Positions 32,596 through 41,436 of a stretch of DNA of 64,000 nt are shown here, in pieces. How positions within the stretch are numbered: position 1 is the stretch's first letter; every line of letters starts with the position of its first letter. Source of the DNA: Clostridia bacterium (GTDB lineage Bacteria; Bacillota; Clostridia; Lachnospirales; Lachnospiraceae); the NCBI GenBank assembly GCA_910574835.1, contig CAJTDE010000002.1:159205-223204 (forward strand), given 5' to 3'. Made by a program: the position numbers and the translations under genes. A model generated the notes under the pieces. It had not been told where the DNA came from, did no database searches, and saw only the letters and a program-made list of their open reading frames with translations.

Positions 32596-35226
32596 TTACT
32601 TTGCCTGCCTATTTTGTATAGCAGATTGAGCCGCCGCCAAACGTGCAATAGGTACCCGGAACGGGGAACAGCTCACATAGCTCAAGCCCGTCTTATGGCA
32701 GAACTCGATAGAAGAAGGATCTCCGCCATGCTCGCCGCAGATACCAAGCTTGATATCCGGTCTGGTAGCCCGGCCTTCCTCAACAGCCATCTTCACCAGC
32801 TTGCCAACACCGTTCTGGTCCAGTCTTGCAAACGGGTCAGACTCATAGATCTTAGACTTATAGTAGGAATCCAGGAACTTCCCGGCATCGTCACGGGAGA
32901 AGCCGAAGGTCATCTGAGTCAGGTCGTTCGTACCAAAGGAGAAGAACTCAGCCTCCTCGGCAATCTCGCCTGCCAGAAGAGCCGCACGGGGAATCTCGAT
33001 CATGGTTCCGATGTGATACTTAATATCGGAATTTTTCTCTTTCTTCACACGCTCCGCAATCTTGACAACCATCTCTTTTACAAACTTCAGCTCTTTCTTA
33101 TCACCGATAAGAGGAATCATAATCTCAGGAACGATATCGTAGCCCTTCTCTTCCTTCACTTCGATAGCAGCTTCCATAACCGCACGGGTCTGCATTCTCG
33201 CAATCTCCGGATAGGTAACGGCCAGACGGCAGCCGCGGTGTCCCATCATGGGGTTGAACTCGCGAAGCTCCTCACATCTTGCCTCAACCTCTTCCACAGT
33301 CATGTTCATATCCTTTGCCAGAGCCGCAATATCCTCCGGATCGGTGGGTACGAACTCATGAAGCGGCGGGTCCAGATAACGAACCGTCATGGGCTTGCCC
33401 TCAAGCGCCTCGTACATAGCCTTGAAATCGCCCTTCTGATAAGGAATCAGCTCCCAGAGAGCTTCCTCTCTCATCTCCTCTGTCTCGGAGAGAATCATCT
33501 TCCGGATCTTCGGAATACGCTCCGGCTCAAAGAACATATGCTCGGTACGGCAGAGACCAACACCCTCTGCGCCCAGCTTAATCGCATTCTTTGTATCGGC
33601 CGGCGTATCTGCGTTGGTGCGCACGCCCAGAGTACGGAACTCGTCCGCCCAGGCCATAATACGCCCGAAGTTGCCGCTTACGGATGCCTCTATGGTCTTA
33701 ATATCTCCAAGATAAATCTTTCCGGTGGAGCCGTCCAGAGAAATGTAATCACCCTCTACAATGTGATGTCCGCCCAGATCAAAGTACTTTGCTTCCTCGT
33801 CAATCTTAATCTCGCCGCAGCCGGATACACAGGCTGTTCCCATTCCGCGGGCTACAACTGCCGCATGGCTTGTCATACCGCCGCGCACGGTCAGAATACC
33901 TTCGGCCGCATGCATACCCTCAATATCCTCAGGAGAAGTCTCCAGACGTACCATAATGACACGCTCACCTTTACCCCTGGCTCTCTTGGCATCCTCTGCC
34001 GTAAAGTATACCTTACCTGCCGCCGCTCCCGGAGATGCGGGAAGGGCCTCGCCAATCACCTCGCCGGCCTTCAGCGCTTCCGGATCAAAGGTGGGATGCA
34101 GAAGCTGATCCAGGGACTTCGCCTCAATACGAAGCACAGCCTCTTCGGGTGTAATCTTTCCTTCGTCTACCAGATCGCAGGCAATCTGAATGGCTGCGGG
34201 AGCCGTTCTCTTTCCGTTTCTCGTCTGCAGGAAATAAAGCTTGCCCTCCTGGATGGTGAACTCCATATCCTGCATATCGCGGTAATGTTCCTCCAGGCGG
34301 TTTGCAATCTCCATAAACTGCTTGAAGCACTCAGGAAGGTCCTCCTCAAGCTTGGTGATGGGCTGCGGTGTACGGATACCTGCCACAACGTCCTCACCCT
34401 GGGCATTGATCAGGTACTCACCGAAGATACCCTTCTCGCCCGTAGCCGGATTTCTCGTAAATGCAACACCGGTTCCGGAGGTGTCGCCCATATTTCCAAA
34501 CACCATAGCCTGTACGTTGACAGCGGTTCCCCAGTCGCCGGGAATGTCATTCATACGGCGGTATACAATGGCACGCTCGTTGTCCCAGGAACGGAACACG
34601 GCCTTTACAGCCTCCATAAGCTGTACCTTGGGGTCCTGGGGGAAGTCCTCTCCCATCTTTTCCTTGTAAATGGCTTTGTATCTTGCAATAACCTCTTTCA
34701 AATCGTCTGCTGTTAAATCCGTATCAAACTTTGCGCCCTTCGCCTCTTTGATCTCATCCAAAATGCCCTCAAAGAAGGTCTTGCTCATCTCCATAACCAC
34801 ATCGGAGAACATCTGAATAAATCTGCGGTAGGAATCGTAAGCGAATCTGGGGTTGCCTGTTTTATTTGCAAAGCCCTCTACCGCCTCATCATTAAGACCC
34901 AGGTTCAGAATCGTGTCCATCATACCGGGCATGGAAGCTCTCGCACCGGAACGAACGGATACCAGAAGGGGATCGTTCGTATCTCCGAAGGTCTTGCCCT
35001 GAAGCTCCTCCAACTGTGCAAGGGCAGCAAAGATCTGCTCCTTAATCTCATCGGAAATCTGCTTTCCATTGTTGTAGTAGTCGGTACATGCCTCCGTGGT
35101 TACGGTAAAGCCCTGGGGTATCGGCAGTCCCAAGCCTGTCATCTCTGCCAGATTCGCGCCCTTTCCGCCCAGAAGATTCCGCATCTCGGCGTTGCCTTCC
35201 TTGAATAAATAAACCCATTTTGCCAT
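32596..35226 (-). CDS. ppdK: Pyruvate, phosphate dikinase
   Basis: An 876-residue enzyme interconverting pyruvate, ATP and phosphate with PEP, AMP and pyrophosphate. The N-terminal ATP-grasp has GGKGANLAEM and SVRSGARASMPGMMDT. The central phosphohistidine domain has GGMTSHAAVVARGMG, with the catalytic His. The C-terminal PEP domain has SFGTNDLTQMTFGFSRDD and CGEHGGD. Full length. It stands upstream of nothing on its strand and has its own promoter and a structured leader. Adjacent pfp suggests a pyrophosphate-linked glycolysis in which this enzyme can work in the pyruvate-forming direction. Confidence 0.98.
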   Translation of the reverse strand: MAKWVYLFKEGNAEMRNLLGGKGANLAEMTGLGLPIPQGFTVTTEACTDYYNNGKQISDEIKEQIFAALAQLEELQGKTFGDTNDPLLVSVRSGARASMPGMMDTILNLGLNDEAVEGFANKTGNPRFAYDSYRRFIQMFSDVVMEMSKTFFEGILDEIKEAKGAKFDTDLTADDLKEVIARYKAIYKEKMGEDFPQDPKVQLMEAVKAVFRSWDNERAIVYRRMNDIPGDWGTAVNVQAMVFGNMGDTSGTGVAFTRNPATGEKGIFGEYLINAQGEDVVAGIRTPQPITKLEEDLPECFKQFMEIANRLEEHYRDMQDMEFTIQEGKLYFLQTRNGKRTAPAAIQIACDLVDEGKITPEEAVLRIEAKSLDQLLHPTFDPEALKAGEVIGEALPASPGAAAGKVYFTAEDAKRARGKGERVIMVRLETSPEDIEGMHAAEGILTVRGGMTSHAAVVARGMGTACVSGCGEIKIDEEAKYFDLGGHHIVEGDYISLDGSTGKIYLGDIKTIEASVSGNFGRIMAWADEFRTLGVRTNADTPADTKNAIKLGAEGVGLCRTEHMFFEPERIPKIRKMILSETEEMREEALWELIPYQKGDFKAMYEALEGKPMTVRYLDPPLHEFVPTDPEDIAALAKDMNMTVEEVEARCEELREFNPMMGHRGCRLAVTYPEIARMQTRAVMEAAIEVKEEKGYDIVPEIMIPLIGDKKELKFVKEMVVKIAERVKKEKNSDIKYHIGTMIEIPRAALLAGEIAEEAEFFSFGTNDLTQMTFGFSRDDAGKFLDSYYKSKIYESDPFARLDQNGVGKLVKMAVEEGRATRPDIKLGICGEHGGDPSSIEFCHKTGLSYVSCSPFRVPIARLAAAQSAIQNRQAK

Positions 35227-35257
35227 TTATCTGTTTCCCTCCTAAAAAATAGTCTCA

Positions 35258-35347
35258 CCGGTGCACATTCTGCGTGAGGATAAGCATGAGAGCTTGTCCT
35301 TTCGTCCGGCCGCACGGCTCGTTGCCTACACGCAAAATGTGCGCCGG
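35258..35347 (-). repeat. Long hairpin in the ppdK leader
   Basis: Arms 35258-35279 and 35325-35347 pair over about 22 bases with few mismatches (outer CCGGTGCACATT with AATGTGCGCCGG). The 45-base loop is GC-rich with internal CGTCCGGCCGCACGG. It lies between the promoter at 35384-35411 and the start codon, so it is transcribed in the 5' leader. Confidence 0.7.
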
Positions 35348-35383
35348 ATATGTGGTCAACGACCCAACCCTGCGCACATGAAT

Positions 35384-35411
35384 AGTGTAACATACCTGTA
35401 AAATTTGTCAA
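35384..35411 (-). promoter_or_regulatory. Promoter of ppdK
   Basis: TTGACA, 16-base spacer, TACACT on the minus strand. It predicts a 5' leader of about 150 bases. Confidence 0.7.
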
Positions 35412-35436
35412 GAGGTTTTTAGCATATTTTAACAAT

Positions 35437-35464
35437 AAAATCGGGTGCCAAAGCACCCGATTTT
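35437..35464 (-). terminator. Terminator after pfp
   Basis: AAAATCGGGTGC pairs perfectly with GCACCCGATTTT around a 4-base loop, with TTGTT following on the minus strand. Confidence 0.85.
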
Positions 35465-35490
35465 GTTTATTTTTTAACATTTATTCCGCC

Positions 35491-37149
35491 TTATGCTTTT
35501 TCCAATGCAAGGGTTCTGGTAGTTAAATCGCACACCTCCGTCGGCCCATAATACTGAATAGCTCCCGGAAATACGTAAGCAGTCTCTACCGCCCACTCAT
35601 CTCTGTGTGCCTCAAAGTACTTGAACGGCTTTCCATCCAATTCCACAAGCGCCTTCTTGATAACCGGCTTGTCCTCGCCGTGTCTTCTCTCAATGTTCAT
35701 CATCTTGGTAATCGGCATACCGCCCGCAACCCATTCTTCCGCCGGCCTGGACAGGTTGGAAACCTTGGAAAGATAACCATTGTAGCCATACTGGATCAGC
35801 ATGAACGCATTGTAGCCGAGAGAATAGCAATAGTCGGCATCAAAATTGGACGGGAATGCACATCTTCCTTCATAGCCAAAGAAATGCGTCTGGACTGCGT
35901 ACTTGCCCGCATAAGTTCCCGCCGCTTTTCTTGCTTTCAGCTTATCGCCTACAAGAGCTGCGAACAATTTCTCGGACTCAATCAGGGAAACCTGTACATT
36001 GCCGTGGGGATCTCTCTCAAGGAACAGCTGCTGCTGAATCGCCTGAGGAAGAATCGCGAATACTTCCATAGCATCCCCCGAAAGCCCCTTCTCGATAAAC
36101 GCATACTTTTCGCTCCAATTCGGAAGCGCATTAAACGCATCTGCCTTGCTGCCTGCAAGAAGTTCGTTGATCTCGCCGATCAGAGCGGAGAACTCGGGAA
36201 CAAATTCCACAACGCCCTCGGGAATCACGACAACGCCAAAGTTAAGGCCGTTTGCCGCTCTCTTCTCCACGGAATCCGCAATATAATCCGCGATCTCGGA
36301 CAGAGACTGCTTCTTTTCCTTAACCTCCTCGGAGATCAGACAGATATTCGGCTGGCACTCCAGTGCACACTCCAGTGCAACATGAGAAGCGCTCCGTCCC
36401 ATAACCTTAATGAAATGCCAGTATTTCTTGGCAGAGTTGCAGTCTCTCTCAATGTTTCCAATCAATTCGCTGTAAGTCTTAGTTGCCGTATCAAAACCAA
36501 AGGAAATCTCAATGTCCTCATTCTTTAAGTCGCCGTCGATGGTCTTCGGGCATCCGATAACCTGTACACCGGTGTTGTGCGCAGCCATATACTCCGCAAG
36601 CACGCATGCATTGGTGTTGGAATCGTCGCCGCCAATGATCACAATGGCAGTAATGCCGTGCTTCCTGCAAACCTCTGTCGCAATCGCAAACTGCTCCTCG
36701 GTCTCCAGCTTGGTTCTTCCTGAACCTATGATATCAAATCCGCCGGTATTTCTGTACTGATCAATGTAAGCGTCCTCAAACACAATATACTTATCCTCAA
36801 TCAGTCCGCTGGGGCCTCCCTTGAATCCAATCAGGATATTCTCTTTGTTGGTCGCCTTCAGCGCATCGTACAGGCCGCACACAACATTATGTCCGCCAGG
36901 CGCCTGTCCGCCGGAAAGGATCACGCCGACTACCTGCTTCTTAGCTGCAGAAGTATTCTGTCCCTTCTCAAAGGTAACCTCCGGCTTTCCGTAAGTGTTC
37001 GGGAACAGCGCTTTAATTTTCTCCTGATCCGCCGCACTGGTCGTAGTGCTTCCTTCTTTAACAGCAATCTCGGTGATGCCGTTTCTGAGCATTGCCGGAA
37101 GCTTCGGAACATATTCATATCTTGCTTTCTGAAGTGGTGAAAGATTCAT
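35491..37149 (-). CDS. pfp: Diphosphate-fructose-6-phosphate 1-phosphotransferase
   Basis: A 552-residue phosphofructokinase of the long, pyrophosphate-dependent clade. GGQAPGGHN near residue 80 is the phosphoryl-donor loop. [17 protein letters not shown] carries the Asp typical of PPi users where ATP enzymes have Gly. [10 protein letters not shown] holds the catalytic TIDxD-like segment, and [14 protein letters not shown] the substrate site. It uses PPi instead of ATP in a reversible step of glycolysis. It lies directly upstream of ppdK on the same strand but is separated by a terminator and a separate promoter. Confidence 0.96.
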   Translation of the reverse strand: MNLSPLQKARYEYVPKLPAMLRNGITEIAVKEGSTTTSAADQEKIKALFPNTYGKPEVTFEKGQNTSAAKKQVVGVILSGGQAPGGHNVVCGLYDALKATNKENILIGFKGGPSGLIEDKYIVFEDAYIDQYRNTGGFDIIGSGRTKLETEEQFAIATEVCRKHGITAIVIIGGDDSNTNACVLAEYMAAHNTGVQVIGCPKTIDGDLKNEDIEISFGFDTATKTYSELIGNIERDCNSAKKYWHFIKVMGRSASHVALECALECQPNICLISEEVKEKKQSLSEIADYIADSVEKRAANGLNFGVVVIPEGVVEFVPEFSALIGEINELLAGSKADAFNALPNWSEKYAFIEKGLSGDAMEVFAILPQAIQQQLFLERDPHGNVQVSLIESEKLFAALVGDKLKARKAAGTYAGKYAVQTHFFGYEGRCAFPSNFDADYCYSLGYNAFMLIQYGYNGYLSKVSNLSRPAEEWVAGGMPITKMMNIERRHGEDKPVIKKALVELDGKPFKYFEAHRDEWAVETAYVFPGAIQYYGPTEVCDLTTRTLALEKA

Positions 37150-37198
37150 AACCGTACTCCTTTGTTATTTTTTACAGAGCTTCAAACGCTCTTATTCT

Positions 37199-37227
37199 AA
37201 ACTATCACTATTTGGCGGTTTCGTCAA
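37199..37227 (-). promoter_or_regulatory. Candidate promoter of pfp
   Basis: TTGACG, 17-base spacer, TAGTTT on the minus strand, about 50 bases before the start codon. Confidence 0.5.
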
Positions 37228-37285
37228 CCTTTACAGCTCTTTCTGATAATTCTTCCTCTGTTTTTCACATTTTCAAAATATCAGC

Positions 37286-38674
37286 TTAAAACTGAAACTT
37301 ATCCGCAAAATAAGCCTCTAACTCATCAATCTTCACTCTCACCTGGGCCATCGTATCCCGGTCGCGCACCGTCACTGCCCCGTCTTCCTCGGATTCAAAG
37401 TCATACGTCACGCAGAAGGGCGTTCCAATCTCATCCTGACGGCGGTAGCGCTTTCCGATGTTGCCGCGATCGTCAAATTCGCAGTTCCAGGTCTTGCAGA
37501 GCTTCTGGTAAATAGCCTCCGCTCCCTCGTTCAGCTTTTTGGACAGGGGCAGCACGCCAATCTTCACAGGAGCCAACGCCGGATGGAAATGCATCACGGT
37601 ACGCATATCGCCGCCCTCAAGCTCTTCCTCGTCATAAGCTGCGCACAGGAAGGCGAGAACCACGCGGTCAGCCCCCAGGGAGGGTTCAATTACATAAGGA
37701 ATGTATTTTTCCTTGGTCTCGTCGTCAAAATAAGACAGATCTGCCTTGGAGACATTCTGATGCTGCGTCAGGTCATAGTCGGTACGATCCGCAATGCCCC
37801 ACAGCTCGCCCCAGCCAAAGGGGAACAGGAACTCAAGGTCCGTGGTGGCCTTGCTGTAGAAGCTAAGCTCCTCCTTCTCGTGATCCCTTGCCCGAAGCTC
37901 GTCGTCCTTCATGCCGAGAGCCTTTAGCCAGTCAATGCAGTACTGCTTCCAGTAAGCGAACCACTCAAGGTCCGTATCCGGCTTGCAGAAGAACTCCAGC
38001 TCCATCTGCTCAAATTCTCTGGTGCGGAAGGTAAAGTTTCCGGGAGTAATCTCATTTCGGAAGGACTTTCCAATCTGGGCAATGCCGAAGGGAACCTTCT
38101 TTCTGGAGGTTCTCTGAACATTTTTAAAGTTTACAAAGATACCCTGGGCTGTCTCGGGACGCAGGTATACGGTATTCTTGGCGTCCTCGGTAACGCCCTG
38201 GAAGGTCTTGAACATCAGATTGAACTGGCGGATATCCGTAAAATCATGCTTTCCGCAGGAGGGGCAGGCAATTCCGTGCTCGTCGATGTAAGCCTTCATT
38301 TCCTCCTGGGACCAGGCGTCCACGGAGCCTTCGGCTGTGACGCCGTTTTCCTTCATATAGTCTTCAATCAGCTGATCCGCGCGGAAACGGGCCTTACAGC
38401 TCTTGCAGTCCATCAGCGGATCGGAAAAGCTTCCCAGATGTCCGGAAGCCACCCAGGTCTGGGGATTCATGAGAATGGCGCAGTCAACGCCTACGTTGTA
38501 GGGATTCTCCTGTACAAACTTCTGCCACCAGGCCCGTTTTACGTTGTTTTTCAGCTCTACGCCCAGGTTACCATAGTCCCAGGTATTGGCAAGGCCGCCG
38601 TAAATCTCAGAGCCTGGGTAAATAAAGCCTCTCGCCTTTGCCAGGGCCGCAATTTTGTCCATTGTCTTTTCCAT
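37286..38674 (-). CDS. glyS: Glycyl-tRNA synthetase, single-chain (alpha2) type
   Basis: A 462-residue class II synthetase of the eukaryal/archaeal-like dimeric type found in many Firmicutes. It starts [32 protein letters not shown] and [11 protein letters not shown] form a zinc insertion; [19 protein letters not shown] is motif 2. The C-terminal anticodon-binding domain includes [22 protein letters not shown]. Full length. No T-box leader is visible; a lipoprotein gene ends only 44 bases upstream, so it may be part of the era-recO operon transcript. Confidence 0.97.
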   Translation of the reverse strand: MEKTMDKIAALAKARGFIYPGSEIYGGLANTWDYGNLGVELKNNVKRAWWQKFVQENPYNVGVDCAILMNPQTWVASGHLGSFSDPLMDCKSCKARFRADQLIEDYMKENGVTAEGSVDAWSQEEMKAYIDEHGIACPSCGKHDFTDIRQFNLMFKTFQGVTEDAKNTVYLRPETAQGIFVNFKNVQRTSRKKVPFGIAQIGKSFRNEITPGNFTFRTREFEQMELEFFCKPDTDLEWFAYWKQYCIDWLKALGMKDDELRARDHEKEELSFYSKATTDLEFLFPFGWGELWGIADRTDYDLTQHQNVSKADLSYFDDETKEKYIPYVIEPSLGADRVVLAFLCAAYDEEELEGGDMRTVMHFHPALAPVKIGVLPLSKKLNEGAEAIYQKLCKTWNCEFDDRGNIGKRYRRQDEIGTPFCVTYDFESEEDGAVTVRDRDTMAQVRVKIDELEAYFADKFQF

Positions 38675-38718
38675 TATTCTATCTCCTTTTTATTCCGCTT
38701 CCATAATATTACTGTTTC

Positions 38719-39312
38719 TTATTTATAAATAATGCAGGCCTGCAGCGCCTCTTCACTGACGACTGCCTCCTTCTTTCCTGTAATCTCCACGCTCCCCGAC
38801 GGGCTGACGCACTGAATGTCCCCGGGCACTTGAATGGTAAGGGCCTCGCTGGTAATCAGCGCCTTAAGGCTCTCCGCTCCCGACAGCTGACTTATATCCG
38901 TAAGAGCGCCGTCCGCCGCCATAAATTCACCGGCCAGTTCGTACCCTGCATCCATCGCTTCCTTTACGGTTCCCACAAAAAGCGTGCCCCCGGAATAAGC
39001 CTTGTAGTAATCTTCATAATACCGGGCTTCCGTAAACTGCATCTGCATAACGGCAGAGCCGTCCTCCACTTCCAGGCTTTTGAGCGTCAGGGGATCGGAA
39101 CCGAAATTCCGGTTGTAATCTCCTATCTCTTTTTCTATATCTGCCCGAAGTCCTTCCGCATCATAAAAGTCTTTTCCAAACTCTTCTATGACGGTGTAAG
39201 TCACCACTCCCTTTTTATCTACGGAAATGGTATTTACCGACGGTATTTTCTCAGAGCAGCCTGTCAGAAGGAGAATGAGCGCCAGCAGGCACAGACTCAT
39301 TAACTTTTTCAT
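38719..39312 (-). CDS. Lipoprotein of unknown function
   Basis: A 197-residue protein with a lipoprotein signal peptide (MKKLMSLCLLALILLLTGCSEK; lipobox LLTGC, Cys19). The mature part is soluble and acidic, with strands in TISVDKKGVVTYTVIEEFG and AVMQMQFTEARYYEDYYKAY. It is thus anchored at the outer face of the membrane. Found between recO and glyS on the same strand. No family assignment; similar small lipoproteins in this setting are not characterised to my knowledge. Confidence 0.8.
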   Translation of the reverse strand: MKKLMSLCLLALILLLTGCSEKIPSVNTISVDKKGVVTYTVIEEFGKDFYDAEGLRADIEKEIGDYNRNFGSDPLTLKSLEVEDGSAVMQMQFTEARYYEDYYKAYSGGTLFVGTVKEAMDAGYELAGEFMAADGALTDISQLSGAESLKALITSEALTIQVPGDIQCVSPSGSVEITGKKEAVVSEEALQACIIYK

Positions 39313-39394
39313 ACGCTTCCCTCCTCATAATATGAAAGCTCCTGATCTTTGGAACTTTCATTCCATGATAGTATAGCGTCTTTTTCCTTTTTTT

Positions 39395-40045
39395 TCAACT
39401 CATTTCCTCCAGAATCTCCAGAGATTTGAATTTTCCTTCCATATAAAGATCCCGGAAACGATGGAGTACCAGACGAAGCTCTCCCAAGACCGCCTCCGAT
39501 ACGGTGAAGGTATACAGCTTTTCCGGCAGAGAGGATACTATAAAGGACAGGGCGTACCGGGCGGAATCGCTGAGTCCCGGATCATCAAATTCTACGGGAC
39601 ATTCACCGTTGATGACCAGTGTTTTCAGCTCAAATATGTAGCGGACCAGCTCATCGGGGATGTGTTTGTTTAAGAGGGCGCGAAGTGATTGATACAGGAG
39701 CTTTAACATTGGCAGCTCGTCGTTTGCCTCCCGGGTGTAGTATTCCGCCACTTCGCAGAAATAGAAGCCGTAGCAGGCTCCTTCCACGTCTGTCCCAAGG
39801 CCGGAAAAGTAATTCAGTACTTTTGCCTGCATGAGATTGAAGGAGCTGCGGCCCTCGTATACGAAAAATTCTCCGAATACAAAGGAATTGCACACAGCAA
39901 GAAGAGAGCTGTTCTGACGCCTGGCTCCCTTCGCAAATACTGTGATTTTTCCTCGTTCTTTTGTGAGCACGATCAGCCGCTTATCGTAATCATTGTACGG
40001 ATATGCCGCCAGTACCATGCCGGTTACTGTGATTGTCTGTCCCAT
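39395..40045 (-). CDS. recO: DNA repair protein RecO
   Basis: A 216-residue protein. An N-terminal OB fold (residues about 1-80; TVTGMVLAAYPYNDYDKRLIVLTKERGKITVFAKGARR) is followed by a helical domain (EVAEYYTREANDELPMLKLLYQSLRAL). It is somewhat shorter than the 240-260 residues usual in Firmicutes and lacks the CxxC zinc pairs seen in many relatives. RecO loads RecA with RecR during recombination repair. The start lies inside the overlapping yqzL-like frame; era is upstream, the conserved order. Confidence 0.92.
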   Translation of the reverse strand: MGQTITVTGMVLAAYPYNDYDKRLIVLTKERGKITVFAKGARRQNSSLLAVCNSFVFGEFFVYEGRSSFNLMQAKVLNYFSGLGTDVEGACYGFYFCEVAEYYTREANDELPMLKLLYQSLRALLNKHIPDELVRYIFELKTLVINGECPVEFDDPGLSDSARYALSFIVSSLPEKLYTFTVSEAVLGELRLVLHRFRDLYMEGKFKSLEILEEMS

Positions 40046-40178
40046 GTTCGGCCTCTTTTCGGGCTGTGATGCTTTCCGGATCTTGCCGCTCCATCCGGGT
40101 TCTGATTCTTCCTGTGGATTCCCGGTAGGATAGGTAGTCTTCTACTGCGCCTGTTTCTTCAAATTGTTCCCATGTCAT
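39990..40178 (-). CDS. yqzL: YqzL-like small protein
   Basis: A 62-residue protein starting MTWEQFEETGAVEDYLSYRE at the ATG at 40178, with AGGGG upstream. The start resembles Bacillus YqzL (FTWKVFSQTGNIDTYLLFKE), which lies in the same place between era and recO. Its last 56 bases overlap the start of recO in another frame, so the C-terminal half is unlike YqzL and may be poorly conserved. The longer frame reaching 40265 has no support. Function unknown. Confidence 0.7.
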   Translation of the reverse strand: MTWEQFEETGAVEDYLSYRESTGRIRTRMERQDPESITARKEAEHGTDNHSNRHGTGGISVQ

Positions 40179-40358
40179 TCTTATCGCCCCTGTTCTAACT
40201 GCATTGGTCCGCATTGATGCGGGATGGGTTTTGTGTGTTGTTTGGTATGTTAATAGAATGTCCATGAAAGGGGGGCTTATGCTGTTAAAAATATACCAGA
40301 TCTTTTTTGGGTTTGTGCCTTGACAAATAAGATGAAAGATTGGCTGGGGCGGGGTGGG

Positions 40359-41270
40359 TTATTGCTCTGTTTCTTTTTTGTTGTAGCCGAAGTTTTTGAT
40401 GAGGTAGTCGCTGTCGCGCCAGTCTTTTTTTACTTTTACCCAGAGCCGGAGGTTTACTTTGTGCTCGAGCTGCTGTTCGATTTCGTAGCGGGCGGCGCTT
40501 CCTATTTTTTTCAGCATGACGCCCTGTTTTCCGATAATGATGCCTTTGTGGGTGCCTTTTTCGCAGATGATGGTGGCTTCTATGTCTGTTACTTTTCCGC
40601 TGGGGCGGGTTTTCATGCTTTCGATGGATACGGCTATTCCGTGGGGTATTTCTTCGTCCAGACAGCGGAGGGCTTTTTCGCGGATAAGCTCGGCTACTAT
40701 CTGGCGCATGGGCTGGTCTGTTATGGTGTCCTCATCGAAGAAGTTGGGTCCGTAGGGCAGGTATTTGAATATCTGCTCGATTAGGACTTTTGTGTTGTCG
40801 CCTTTTAAGGCGGATACGGGAACGATTTCATCGAAGTCGTGTATTTTGCGGTAGGTGTCTATAAAGGGGAGCAGCTCTTCTTTTTTTATGGTGTCTGTTT
40901 TGTTGATGACCAGGATTATGGGGATGTCTGTTTTTTTTAGCTGCTCGGCGATGTGACGGTCTCCGGGGCCTACGAAGTCGGAGGGTTCTACCAGCCAGAG
41001 TATGACGTCTACTTCCCGCAGGGTGCGCTCCGCTGCGTTTACCATGTATTCGCCCAGTTTATTTTTGGCCTTGTGGATGCCGGGGGTGTCTACAAAGACG
41101 ATCTGTCCCTCTTCGCTTGTGTATACGGTCTGTATCCGGTTTCGGGTGGTCTGGGGCTTGTGGGAGGTGATGGCGATTTTTTGGCCGATCAGTTGGTTCA
41201 TTAAGGTTGATTTTCCCACGTTTGGCCTGCCTATGAGGGTGGCAAAGCCGGATTTGTTGTCTGCCTTCAT
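40359..41270 (-). CDS. era: GTPase Era
   Basis: A 303-residue GTPase required for 16S rRNA maturation and 30S assembly. G1 is GRPNVGKST, G3 VDTPGI, G4 NKTD, G5 SALKG; the switch region has SHKPQTTRN. The C-terminal KH domain carries GIIIGKQGVMLKKIG, which binds the 3' end of 16S rRNA. Full length, with the conserved era-yqzL-recO neighbourhood. Confidence 0.98.
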   Translation of the reverse strand: MKADNKSGFATLIGRPNVGKSTLMNQLIGQKIAITSHKPQTTRNRIQTVYTSEEGQIVFVDTPGIHKAKNKLGEYMVNAAERTLREVDVILWLVEPSDFVGPGDRHIAEQLKKTDIPIILVINKTDTIKKEELLPFIDTYRKIHDFDEIVPVSALKGDNTKVLIEQIFKYLPYGPNFFDEDTITDQPMRQIVAELIREKALRCLDEEIPHGIAVSIESMKTRPSGKVTDIEATIICEKGTHKGIIIGKQGVMLKKIGSAARYEIEQQLEHKVNLRLWVKVKKDWRDSDYLIKNFGYNKKETEQ

Positions 41271-41337
41271 AAAATAAGTACTCCTGTTTGAAGTTTTGTA
41301 TTGTTTTTCAGAATTTTTTTCTATTTCCGAAAAATAC

Positions 41338-41385
41338 AGTGGTTACCGCCTGTCAGTTGTCTGGCAAGCGGTAACCGCTTTTCTT
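41338..41385 (-). terminator. Hairpin after the antiporter gene
   Basis: GCGGTTACCGC and GCGGTAACCAC pair over about 11 bases around an 18-base loop on the minus strand, followed by TGTATTTTT. It separates the antiporter gene from era. Confidence 0.65.
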
Positions 41386-41436
41386 GCCCTCAGTGTGTTT
41401 CTCTTTGTCCGCTGAGGGTATGGTTTGTTTTTTCGT

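Noticed and set aside
32557..34716. A 719-residue open frame on the plus strand
   Set aside because: It lies wholly antisense to ppdK, has no ribosome binding site and shows the composition of a reverse-strand shadow.
38675..38718. T-box leader for glyS
   Set aside because: The gap to the upstream lipoprotein gene is only 44 bases and no T-box sequence is present.
40179..40265. N-terminal extension of the yqzL-like frame
   Set aside because: The ATG at 40178 has a ribosome binding site and matches the YqzL start; the extension resembles no family.
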